From Megaleporinus macrocephalus (taxonomy: Eukaryota > Chordata > Actinopteri > Characiformes > Anostomidae), in contig CM038711.1 of NCBI GenBank assembly GCA_021613375.1, positions 21,195,723 through 21,259,722 of the forward strand: a DNA stretch of 64,000 bases, written 5' to 3'. Position 1 is the first letter of the stretch. Every line of letters begins with the position of its first letter. The position numbers and the translations under genes were made by a program. Of this stretch, positions 48,020-59,588 are shown one piece after another. The notes beneath the pieces were generated by a model, which did no database searches, was not told the origin of the DNA, and worked only from the letters and a program-made list of their open reading frames with translations.

Positions 48020-48457
48020 AATTTACGTTTTCAGAATGCTAACCAGCTAGGCCCGGCCCGACCTGTCACATATCACTTCATATCTCAAGAGCCTATAAGG
48101 GGTCGATGTAGCGTTGCGTCAAATCAGTCCAGCATGAGAGAATGAAGAAGTAGCATTACCCGACCATGTATTCTAACCTCTTAGATTATTGCAGGACAGG
48201 TAGCCAATGAAATTAAGTGTAAACTTCTTGGCACGTGACAGTTATACGCACTGCAGCTCATGGCTATGTAAGAATCCTTGTTTGGCAGCAAAAAGAAGAG
48301 ATACAATTAGATACATTGATGCTGAACTTGCAGTGTTTCGTCTAGACTGGTAAGAATTGAAGCGTAAGGAGAAACTGTGCATTTGTCTGATGATATGTTG
48401 CCCCCTATTGTTTGGAGTATGAATTTGACAGGTTGTATCATCTTACAAATTGCTCCT
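48020..48457. mobile_element. Partial TTAA-ended MITE relic
   Basis: The right end is TTAA (48458-48461). On the reverse strand it leads into AGGAGCAATTTGTAAGAT, a terminus I recall as common in fish genomes. The left end was not found, so its coordinate is a guess. Confidence 0.35.
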
Positions 48458-48546
48458 TTAATGCACCTCATTCAGGCAGAAACGCTCCTTGTACTCCTTG
48501 TAATGAGCGGAGGACTGAAAGGGGAGATAAATGCATCGATTTTCAT

Positions 48547-49343
48547 TAGAGATAGAAAGGCTATGTATTGGTATTGGCCGATTTTTTTTATCAAAATATG
48601 TGATCAGTGATCTGCCAATATTTCTCCAATTTGTTTATGGTGTTAAACAAATGAGCCTAATTTCTGTATTTACAGCTAGTGTTTATCCAGGAAGAGGAGC
48701 TCTCTGGCCAGCTCCCTGCAATTCCTAACTGAACAGCTAGGTGGAAATACACACCCTTTCATTTTCCACAGACTGACTGAAGCAGCGGCGTCGCGAGAAA
48801 AGCATGCGCTGATAGAAAACATGTGGTCTGGCAGTGTTTTACCATATGTGAAAATGACTAAAATGAATAAAATCAGCGTGTCTCGTTGAGGAACCAACAC
48901 AAAGACATTTAACTCTGCTAATCAGATACGACACTGCACGCGGCTGAATACAGTGAGTATCAGTAAACAGCAGAGCTAGCACACACAGCTAGCACAAAAA
49001 TAATAGAGTAACAGAGTAGACCAGATCTGACCGGTACGAACAGAACAGCAGCAACAATTCAAGATCTACATTTAATGATTAGTTTTAAATTAAGGTTTAA
49101 TGATTGCAGTATTGGTGATATTTGTTTAATTTACTTTGTTTATTTACTGCTGTTTCACATGAGCTCATTAAAAATGGTAATAAACCAGATTAGACCATGT
49201 TTTGTAACTTGCTTGCGCTAATACATGTAGCCCTGCTGTGACATATAGCCCCGCCCTCAATTGGTATCGACTATCGGCCGATCGTGCTAAAAGGTGATCG
49301 TGGATCAGAATCGTCCTCGAAAACGCTGATCGGTCCATCTCTA
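48547..49343. mobile_element. hAT-type non-autonomous element (797 bp) with perfect 8-bp TSD
   Basis: The left end starts TAGAGATAGAAAGG. The right end, reverse-complemented, starts TAGAGATGGACCGATC. The flanks are ATTTTCAT at 48539-48546 and ATTTTCAT at 49344-49351, an exact 8-bp duplication. The subterminal sequence has the GGCCGATNG-type motifs seen in other hAT MITEs (ATCGGCCGATCG near the right end). No transposase frame is recognisable inside. Confidence 0.88.
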
Positions 49344-49351
49344 ATTTTCAT

Positions 49352-51429
49352 GACATAAAAACAGTAAATTTAAAACAGGTTGTTTTTGCAGCTTAGTTTT
49401 CACATGTGTGCTGTATGGACTGTGGAGTGATTAGTACAATTGGAAACTTTGCCAGGGATTACATACCACTCCTCCACTACCACTAACTCTTTTACTTAAA
49501 AATGACAGCCATAAGTGAGAAACAACATGAAGTGTGAATCAGTCACATCAGATCCGTATCTGATCCCTTTAATCAGGTTAGTCAGAACAGCGCACGGTTC
49601 CAAGTTCTCATCCACTAGTGCTCAGAGGAGTAGCTCATAACAGTCTGATCAGCCAGAGAACAGCGACTGTTTCACCTACACACAAACAGAACAGCACACT
49701 GCTCTGCGTTAGAGCTCAGGCCCAGGCTGCTGCATCTCCTTTACTCAATGTAACATACAGATGTCATTTCAAATCCAGATGTACCAGCAGTGTATTTTCA
49801 TGTGTGTGTGTGTGTGTGTGTGTGTGCCGACAGCGGTGTTCTGCTGCAGAGCTCCTGATGACTGCCCACAGAAATAGGGCTTGGCAGACGCGAAGCCGTC
49901 TGAACCCGGAGACTAAAGAGGCAGCGAGGAGCTCGCCATCCTCACACACACATGCACACAGCGCTTTAGTAACCCAGTGAAGGGAAGAAAATGAACCTGA
50001 AACAGTGTTAAAGGTTAAAGGGTCTTAGCTGTTGGATTGAAAATGTGTTGTGTGTGTTACACAGCATCACGTTCAGGCTGAATTATCACGCCATCATTAG
50101 ACTGTGACTAATGATTCTTTTTACTAATCTATCATTTAACATAGGTACTATGACTGAGTGGGAAACCCTGACTAACAGAACCAGGCCTTCGTTTTGGGCC
50201 ATAATAAGGACAGTAATAAACGATTCTGGGAGCGTCTCTGTGGGATTCTAGTAGCTTTTTGCTAAACTAACATCAAATTCCAAAATCAAAGGAACTGCAA
50301 AAAGTAGTTTTTTAAGACCATTCTGTCTTTCACTGATAGATATATATGGTTTGTCTTGTAGCAGTTTCACAGTAACCCTTTTAACCTCTTAGACTTGGTT
50401 TGTCTGTGGACAGTAGGGACATGTCGCTACCTATATATGAGGAACTTGTTTACATTATCTTTAGAGTGAGGTCATATTAGTTCATTCCAGAGGCTACACT
50501 GCACTCACATGTTTGCTTATGCTATGGTACATGGGTATCTGCATCGTGATAGAAAATGTTGGCTTGACGGCAGCGTTACTGGTGTAAATAGCTGATTATT
50601 AGCAGTCTGTTTTGTTTGATAACATGCAAATATCGTTCTTATTGCCAGACACAGGGAGGATAGAGCTGATCAGTGTGAGTTATCAGGGCTTATTTACAGT
50701 TGAAAAAGGCAATTAATATGTATAATCACAATACTCACAATATCTCAGTATATCTCTGAATGTTACACGTCACAGTAATATTGTTCTGTCATCGTAGGGC
50801 CTTAGATTGTCACCCCTAATTTCTATTTGGTCATTCATTGTGAAATGTTCTCACAGTGTATAGGAGAGCGAGCATTTTCAAATACTGTGAAAATAAAAAT
50901 GGAGAAATAAAGTTCTGATCCGACAGCAACAATAAGCTAATCACTATTAACTTCAATCAATAATTACAGCCTCTGTCCGAATAATCTCAGTTGCCGTTGT
51001 ACTGTGGCAGCAGAATAAACTCAAAGCCCTGTCAGCCAGCAGCCCGCTCTGCACTGCCAGGAAACCCCCTGCATCTAATAAAGCAGATCTGGGAAGTGGA
51101 TTATTTTTAGCAGCCACTCACACTGAGCGGGGAAACGCTGGCAAATCTGTGGAAACGGAGAGGAAAAAAAAGCCCCACTTTATTTGCATTAGCTTGTTGG
51201 TGGCATGCGTTCAGCACTGCAGCTCTGGCCCTCTGTGTGTCTCGGTAGGGCTGCTCTGCTGGCACGCAGCTTGGCGTGACGCTGGCGCTGATTTGGCCTG
51301 GAAGTTGAATTTTCAGTGGCCTGCGCAGATCAGTGCTCAGAGCAGAGCACAGTAATAATTTCACGTGTAAAAAAGCGCCAGTGATCTGTCGATCAGGAGT
51401 TGCTGATTTGATACTAATTATATGCGTTT
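49352..51429. other. Intronic sequence, unassigned
   Basis: It contains one short TG tract (49801) and no recognised element. Positions 50930-51360 look single-copy. Confidence 0.45.
49801..49826. repeat. (TG)n microsatellite
   Basis: A 26-bp TG run. Confidence 0.94.
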
Positions 51430-51670
51430 GTGTGCCAAAGTTTAAGCACGCCTGATCAAAATGATATGCTGTATTGTGAAAATAAGTACGCATCATCTAC
51501 AGAGAACACACTTCTGCAAATTTTAATGCTATTTTTGGTGCTTTTGCTGAATAAAACATATAGGACAAAAACTCAATACTATGAAGTGTGGCCTGTGCAA
51601 TATTATGCACTACAATTAGCAGGAAATTCCATATTTAGGGGTGTTTTCTGTAGAGGATTTGTTTAACTGT
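51430..51670 (+). repeat. Dispersed repeat family, copy 5 (longest)
   Basis: It carries the family core CTACAGAGAACACACTTCTG followed by TTTTAATGC, GAATAAAACATATAGGAC and GGCCTGTGCAATATTATGCAC. The upstream part (GTGTGCCAAAGTTTAAGCAC, CCTGATCAAAATGA) matches the other copies. No open frame is seen. Probably a non-autonomous transposon, class unknown. Confidence 0.6.
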
Positions 51671-52718
51671 GTAACTACAGAAGAATAAAATATAATTTAA
51701 AGAAAAAGAAAGAAAGAAAATACAATTTTCAGGCCATTGTCAGGTGTAAAAATGGTGTATTGTTTTCAGAGTGTAAATAGTTGCTGAAATCAAATCTTTC
51801 ATTAAATGTAGGGGTTTTTGTCTGCCTCTAAAACAACTTATCATTTTTTATATCAGTGTTAGGATGCAGTGATGCACTTGTCCCACAAATTAATTCGATT
51901 CTCAACACTCGATTCACAGTTTGGTGTGCTCGTGTTGGAAAAACTAAAATTAAATAAAGAAAATTGATAACTGATCATTTTGTTGCACAACTTACTACTG
52001 GCTCTAAAGCTGGGAGGTTGTTGGAGTGGGTTATTGATAGTTGCTGATAATCTGCTGATAAGCTTGAGTAAAGGAAAGCTCATTCTTCATGATTCACATT
52101 GTCAGTGTTTTGCATTTAAATTTCACAATATCATGATGTTGACACAGTCATGTTTCACCTCCAACCTCCCATGAGTCCCACCCAGCTTTGCCTAGTGACC
52201 CTCCTCAGAAGTGTTTTTCCTCATAAATGCTGTACTCTTTCAATCACCTATTAAAAAAGTTAGATGTATGTAGCTATTAGGCTAAGCTATTAATAACAGA
52301 GTAAGTAGTTATTTGCATGTGTCTCAGTGTGTTTAGTTTACAGTATTATACAGTATTAGTTATCACCCACCTCCACGTTTTTGGCTAATCACTTATCAAA
52401 TGTACTGTGATTACACACATTCATGCGATGGCTGGTTGCATGTATAAGATATCTGGAACCACACTTCAAACTAGTCCATAACATCTCAACCAACCCATCT
52501 GAAAGGATTTTAATGATGTTCTGCATGCCACAGTATTCGATGTGCATATCACTAGAAACATAAATTTGAATCGTATCGTCTAAATCGTGCCAAAACAAAA
52601 TCACGAAGCAGAAGATAGAGATCTGACATTTCAGTCTGCATTCATTTGTTGTGAGGGATTTACGCACCTGGTTGGTAGTGAGTTTTCTGGAGCATGGCAG
52701 GTTGAGGACGGAAGAAGT

Positions 52719-52720
<2 letters not shown>

Positions 52721-52765
<45 letters not shown>
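52721..52765. repeat. (GA)n microsatellite
   Basis: About 45 bp of GA. A second tract follows 80 bp later. Confidence 0.96.
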
Positions 52766-52768
<3 letters not shown>

Positions 52769-52844
52769 TGGAACGTTCCGTGCCAGTGAGCGCAAACTGT
52801 TTTTCACAAACATGACAGCCGAAATCAGAGACCTGGGATGAACT

Positions 52845-52887
<43 letters not shown>

Positions 52888-52888
52888 C
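52845..52888. repeat. (GA)n microsatellite
   Basis: A GA run with one AAAG interruption. Confidence 0.95.
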
Positions 52889-53337
52889 CCTCCCTGCGTT
52901 AATGGAAGATGTGGCTGCTGTCTAGGGATGAGCATTCACAGCCCACACACACATACAGAGCAGGCACACATGACTGAGTGGAGTGAGTGTGTGTCTGCAT
53001 GCCTGTTTCTGGGTTAGTATTTAGTGTGTACTCTGTGTGCAGTATGTGTTGGAGCTATGTTGCTGTTCTACACTGACTGTAATACACACTCAGTGGAAAT
53101 ATGTTTGAATCCAGGTCACTGTGCGTCGGCTGTGTGTCTACAAGTGATTGAGCATTTTTAACAGAAACATCTTGAACGAATATCTCTAAAGAGCTGGTAC
53201 GATGTATCAGCTGCGTAATGACTGATTACAGTGATGCACTCTGAGTATTCAATAGTTCTCATTAAGCATACTCCGAGCACAGAGCTTAGTCTTTTACAAC
53301 TGAACGTGCCGGCCGAAGGATTCTGGTAAGCATGGTA

Positions 53338-53340
<3 letters not shown>

Positions 53341-53382
<42 letters not shown>
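53341..53382. repeat. (GT)n microsatellite
   Basis: 21 GT units. A second shorter run lies at 53410-53430. Confidence 0.97.
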
Positions 53383-53384
<2 letters not shown>

Positions 53385-55774
53385 AGGGTGTTCCTTGGCA
53401 GCCCAGGTTGTGTGTGTGTGTGTGTGTGTTTTACTACTGTCTCACACATATATATTACCAGTGGTACAGGTATGAGGTAAGTCCAATTTATGTAAACACA
53501 CCTCCCTAACAGCAAGTTGCAGTCTTCCCTACGGCTACAGAATGCACAGCACACAGGCAGGGCCTCTCAGCTTTATTGCACAATGCATTTATATAAACAA
53601 TATGCAAAGTTTAGCAGCTTCTACAAAGAGAAGCGAAAGAATGGAAGGAAGTAAATGTGTATATTTGTGCCTATTTTCAAAAACATGGGTGTGTGCATGA
53701 AATATCTAAAGGACATTGTAAACACAGGTTAAGTGTCCTCAAAGACCTATGTCCATATTTCAGATGAGTAACTTACAACATCATTAATTAATTAATAAAT
53801 ATCTGTAGCTCCTAATCTTACTGTGTTAGCACTCGTATGTCGTCTGTTTAACGTCTCATGCTTGAAATGTCCTTTTCCACAAGTCGTCCATTACTTTTAG
53901 TCGATTTGTTCAACAGAAAATGTTTCCTAAAGATCATTAGAGAATAATTTACTTTATTATCTGATACTGTGATATTGATTGATGAGGTTGTATGTTGTGT
54001 TCTTCTGTTACAGACTGTGTTCAGTTCTTGCTTGCTGCCTGTTCAATAAAAGAGCATTTGCCAGTGTGTGCAGTGCTCCCCTGTCTTACTTTACACTGAC
54101 CCACAATAGTTTTAAATGCTTAAACATGTTAAATGCATGTTTTCTTAGATTTATTGTTAAGCGGGTTAGATGACAAGCCTGTGAGTGTGAGAAACAAGGA
54201 TATTACTTGGCTGATTAGAAATGCTAGCAATAGTTCAACATAGTGACCATCCTCCTCATGACTGGATCCTCTCTAGGGAGACCCCTGAGCCTGCGTTTAC
54301 TACACTGTGCAGGTAATACTTTCCCCCTCTCTTAAAGGCTCTTCTGCCTCTGTGAGGCACCGTGATAAGATGGCAGTTTTGTCCCTGCTGATTTAGACTG
54401 ATGAGGCAGGTTCAGTCAGGCCGTGCAGGCAGTGGGGTTCTCTCTTTCTCTCTCTCTCTGTCTCTCTGTCTGTGGTTTTACTGGGTGTCTGCAGTGATGC
54501 GCGCATGGCCTCTCTGAGGGGTTTCAGTTACCGGATGAGAACGAGGAGGAGGATGTGGTTTGACGGATGGAGACTGGGGTCACACCACCCGGGTCTTGTG
54601 GTGGTGGAAGCTACCACTACACTGTATTAAAAGATTTGGAATTTTAATTTAAAGTAGGTAACCAGGCCTTAAAGGGGCAATTAAAATTGCCATTTACTGA
54701 ACTCCTCCTTATTCCAATTGTAGTCAATCTGCTAAAACATGCTTGTTTTTTTAGTGCTGGAACTACGAGTCTAACATTGTTAACACTGGAAATGGTGGAG
54801 GTTTGTTAAATTTACTCTCATGCTGTTCTAAACCACATTAAGATTACACGACCTTACCAAAGATCTGTATGTGGTTTAATCAGGTTGGGAGAAGTTTTGA
54901 GGAAGTATTTTTAGGAAAGATTTGTGTGTCTGTTTGTCATATTAATGGTCACTGAACTCAAACATCTTAGGCTGCCAAGTTGTCTTTTATAGGTTAGTGT
55001 ACCAATACACTCTAATGATGACCCCTAGTAACCTGAGAGAGAATCAGAACAGAGTCACAGAGGTGTAGGATGCCAGAGGGTGGAAATCGGTATATGATGC
55101 TGCAGGCTTTAATTTCTGTTTGTATCAACTTGTTTCGGCCACTTGTAGTGCTTAACCACCCCTGTAGAGTTCCCATGTGGCTTAAAGTAAATGTTGAGAA
55201 GGATACGTGTGAAAGCCAAGACTTACAATTATAATCAAGTCTCAGTGTGTTATGGCTTGACCTGTGTATTTACATTTAAACTTCAAGGTCATTTTATAGA
55301 CGATAGCCCTTACAGTCACTCAGATTTTCATAAACAGAGCCGAATACCATGGCCTTAATGAGAAGTTTAAAGAGTAATTGCATAAAACCATCTGTTGCTG
55401 CTGAACAAACATATATTACGTGTGCTTTTTTGTAGTACAGTGTGTTTGAAGCACTGTGTGCTGAAGAGGGCTGCAGGGATAGTGCACACTGCTTGCTGGT
55501 GCTCCTTTACTATGGAGGAGAGACCGTGAGGAAGCACGCTGTGGCTGCAAAATGTATTCATGTCAACAGCTGTGATGTTGTATGGTAGTGAGACGAATTG
55601 TTATCCCAATGTTTAACTTATTTTTCCCCTATGGAGCACCGCAACATTATATTTGGCAAACAGTCCTTATATAACAGACGGGCGATTTCTCTGCTGCTCT
55701 GTCCGGTCTGTGGTCAGTACCATTTCACCCGGCCGTGTCTGAAGCTGTGAAGCCCGTTGGGCTGACTGTCTGGA

Positions 55775-55778
<4 letters not shown>

Positions 55779-55831
<53 letters not shown>
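55779..55831. repeat. (GT)n microsatellite
   Basis: About 26 uninterrupted GT units. Confidence 0.97.
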
Positions 55832-55833
<2 letters not shown>

Positions 55834-56068
55834 CTAGTGAGCGCTGTTAGAGCGCCCCCCTCTGAGTCCCTCACTGCGGAGAACTTGTTTACCACGTTTC
55901 TACTGCACTCGCAATAACATGTCAATCATCCGGGACTTACCCCACTGCTCTATGATTGGTTCGGCGCGGACATTCCTCTGCTGGCCCCGCCCTCTCCGGA
56001 CTAGTGATCGGAAGTCGAGCTGGTTGCGATTCAGCTGCTGGTGCTGTACAACGCAGTAAATTACATCT

Positions 56069-56081
56069 CTCTCTCTCTCGC

Positions 56082-56114
<33 letters not shown>

Positions 56115-56125
56115 TTCTCTCCCTG

Positions 56126-56184
<59 letters not shown>

Positions 56185-56188
56185 CTCT

Positions 56189-56266
<78 letters not shown>

Positions 56267-56346
56267 CTCTCCCTGTCTCGCTCTCTCTCTCTCTCTCTCT
56301 CTCTATCCCTGTCTGGTTCTTTCCCTGTCTCGCTCTCTCTCTCTGT
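56069..56346. repeat. Compound (CT)n tract with repeated TTTCTCTCCCTGTCTC insertions
   Basis: About 280 bp of pyrimidine. A TTTCTCTCCCTGTCTC block recurs near 56114, 56183 and 56263, so the tract has a weak 70-80-bp higher-order period. Confidence 0.95.
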
Positions 56347-56382
56347 CTGTATGAAAATAATATGTTAAATATATGTAAGTAC

Positions 56383-56383
<1 letters not shown>

Positions 56384-56459
<76 letters not shown>
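56384..56459. repeat. (AT)n microsatellite
   Basis: About 76 bp of pure AT, 40 bp after the CT tract. Confidence 0.97.
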
Positions 56460-56461
<2 letters not shown>

Positions 56462-56851
56462 CATAAAGAGGTGTTAATTATAATCGTACAATTAATGTTT
56501 TGTGTTAATACTATGTGCCCTCGCCCGCAAGTATCGATTGATGTTTTTATTACTGTACTGCAATCGCAATCCTAACCCTGACCAGAACTAAAATGTTTTG
56601 CTGTTTCAGATTTCCCTAAAAATTGATTTGTTGTGAAAACAACATCTCAGATTTCATGTTTTCCTATACTTATAAGGACATGCGGTCCTCACAAATATAG
56701 CAAGACAAGCACACACGCACCCACTTACATACATCATGCTAACAGATCATCTGATCATTTCCGGGCACACGGCGTTTGCACTCTCCTGTATTTACATGTA
56801 GGTAATGTCGCGCTGCCTGCATTAAAAACATATTTTCACCACTGCGGTTTA

Positions 56852-56873
56852 GTATGTATGTATGTATGTATGT
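56852..56873. repeat. (GTAT)n microsatellite
   Basis: Five GTAT units. Confidence 0.9.
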
Positions 56874-58700
56874 AAATACGGCAGTGATATAACGTGGCTG
56901 TCAGGAGACGCTGGCCGTGTCCACGCTCGTAGGAACCGCTGTGCTGGAGTGATGTGCGCGCGCGCAGCCCTGGGCGGGGTGAGATGGCGGTCTCTGTGTA
57001 AACACTGGAGTAAGAGCACACACAGCGGTGCAGCTTCCTCCTGTCGAGCCTTCTAGAAGCTGCTTATCAGAAAAAGGCTGCTGTTTGTTTCAGCAGTGGT
57101 GCTGTGCTTCAGTGATAACTGCTGCTCATTCGTGCTTAATCACATTCAGACCTGGAAGACGTAGGAGAAGAAACGCGCCTCGCGCATCACTACATGACGC
57201 TGTTTTTTCCCGCCACACGCGTCTGTTAGACACGGGCTGTGGGGGGCTGTTAGCGTGGGGGTTTAGTCTTCCTCACGCAGCGAAGACGCGGTGCTGACCT
57301 GTCAGCTGTCCGGCTGTGTCCAGTGCTTTAATATTACTACTAATATTAAATGGTTTTCTGCGCGCATTTGTGAGGTCTCCGTGTGACGCACGGTAGTCGG
57401 TGTTTCGCGCAGGACCACGCTGGATGACGCACGTAGTGGACTCGAATTTTCTTCGCAAAGCCCTGGCATCGGAAAAATCTGTGAAAAACTCGGACAGGGT
57501 TTTATCCAGACTGACTAATATCCGCATTGCCTACACATCCCAGTACAAACGCTGATAGAACATCTAGAATTGTGCTCACCCTTAAAACGTTGTTTGTCAT
57601 ATAAGCGCATGGTTTCTTTTTTTCCTCTCTCTGTTTTTTGGGAATTATATGTCAAATCACTTCATGCTTATTTGCACCCCTCCCGCCTCCCCTCAGTGTC
57701 CTGAACCCTGTTGTCATGACTGGTGCAGAGAACAAGTGGATTACCATTCTTCTCCCAGATTATACTCTTGCCCAGAACATTCTGGGCATTCTTTACACAG
57801 TCCACTGCGAAAACGGCCACTAGACGCCCAGGAAACAGCATCCAAGTGTGTCAGTGGATTCCTGCCAGGCCACTAACGCTATGTTTTTACAATCCTCCTT
57901 ATTTCCTGCGCCGGCTCTGAGGGATATTGTACCGAGGCGGCTGGAAGGATCCCTCACGCCCCTCGCTTGCTGTGCTGGAGAGAAGAGCGTGCGTGCCGCT
58001 CTTCACATTGCAGTGATTTAGAGTGCAGCAGGGGCAGCGTCTGTGTGCTGTCTGACCAGTCTGTTTTCAGAGAGAGGAGGGAAGGCGGTGCTCCTCGGTG
58101 CAGGGTGCGCGAGTGCGTGTGCGAGTTTGTGTTTTCTCTGCAGTGCCAGTCAGACAGGGCAGCAAAGGAGGAGTTCTTGCACAGATAAACAGACAGGAGC
58201 CATCTCTTCAGGTCATGCCCATGTTCCCAGCAGACCGCGGGGCTTTGAGCAAACAGCCTCACCGCAGCCAGACGCTTCTGTCTCCTCTCAAGCCCTGCAT
58301 CCTGGCCAATGAGGTCACTGTGTAAATGATGCTTCATTTCGGCTTGTGTTCCTTTTGGTTTGGTTTTAATGGGTGATGCTGTGTGTATAGTGCCTGCGGT
58401 AAATCATTGCCGTATTTCTTTAGGTATGCCTTGCATGGCCTAAAGGAACATTAAAGACTTGCCTATTTCAGCGATATGTAGACATGCTGTGCCAAAATGG
58501 CAGTAATGCCTTATAGATTAGTACAGGGGTGACTAGTTCTGGACGTGGAGTGCAATAGGTTAGGTGACTTCACTGTTTTAACACCTCATCAGGAGTTTTG
58601 AAGTGCTTGAGTCAAGGTTCTGTGGTAGACCAACGCCTTCCAGGACCAGAACTGGACAAAACTAGCCCAAACACCTACCTAGCCTAATGGTAAAGGAGGT

Positions 58701-58738
58701 GCAAGGAGATCACCAAACTGCAAGGAGATCACCAAACT
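58701..58738 (+). repeat. 19-bp tandem duplication
   Basis: GCAAGGAGATCACCAAACT occurs twice head to tail with no mismatch. Confidence 0.9.
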
Positions 58739-59558
58739 GTGCTGGACTAAGACCCTCCAGGAACAGAGCTGAACACCTCAGGCTCCTAATTTGGAAGGTT
58801 CCCATTTGCACATATTAGTCACCCTCTGTGTTCCCTTTGTGGCCTTTGCTACCTTGTGTCCTCAGTGATCTCCATCAGTTTCTTCCCTGAAGGCCACTGC
58901 CTGGCCATGGCCTCTCTGACCACTCCGGACTTCCTTGTTAGGCAGTGGGCTCTTTGTGCGGACGGGCAGAACCCCACCGTTCCTGGCATAGCTGCGTGTG
59001 GAGCACGGTCTGGTGAAAATAGGCTCGTGCTCCCAAGCTGCCTAAAAATAAAGGAGCAGACCATCTCTCGCTGTGGGTTTGTGTTTGGTCGCCATGGGAA
59101 ATGAGGTCAGCTTACAGTGCATGGTCTGTGAAACGGCACATCCCCCCCCCCCTCCCACCACTCCCATTTTTTCCCTCTTTCTTTACTGGAAGGTATGCAC
59201 ATTTGAGATTTTTTCCCTTGTCGAAGAATCTGTGGAAGTGGCGTGAAGCTTTTGTCAGTGTGGGATGAGAAGCAGCTTGAGTTTGCCTGGACTGCCCCCT
59301 TTTGGTGGAATTTCCAGCAGCCATGCGGCCTCTTCTGCAAGACTAGCCCCCCCCCCCACCTCCCCACCTCCCCTCCGCAGCATTGCCACTAATCTGTGGG
59401 TCAAGTGTTACAGCAGGAGGCTCTTACCTTCACCCCAGCTTTTGGAGAGTTCAAAGGTTGCCCAACTGTGGGAGAGGAGCGAGATATTGCAGGGGAAAGC
59501 GGCGAGAGCGTTTGGTCGCCGACGGAGTTGGAGCTGGAAAGGGTGCAGCTATTAATAG

Positions 59559-59588
59559 CCCATAAAAGGGCCATATGGCTATTTAAGG
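59559..59588 (+). promoter_or_regulatory. CArG-box cluster
   Basis: CCATAAAAGG at 59560-59569 is a perfect CC(A/T)6GG box for serum response factor. CTATTTAAGG at 59579-59588 is a one-mismatch box, with CCATATGG between them. The spacing of 19 bp is close to two helical turns. It lies in an apparently unique, repeat-free block about 2.9 kb upstream of the exon. Confidence 0.3.

Larger units (their letters stand above)
51671..56068. other. Intronic sequence with GA and GT microsatellites
   Basis: Microsatellites are listed separately. Between 53435 and 55775 I recognise nothing. Confidence 0.45.

Noticed and set aside
55956..56460. Overlapping Ser/Leu-repeat open frames
   Set aside because: Products of the CT and AT microsatellites.
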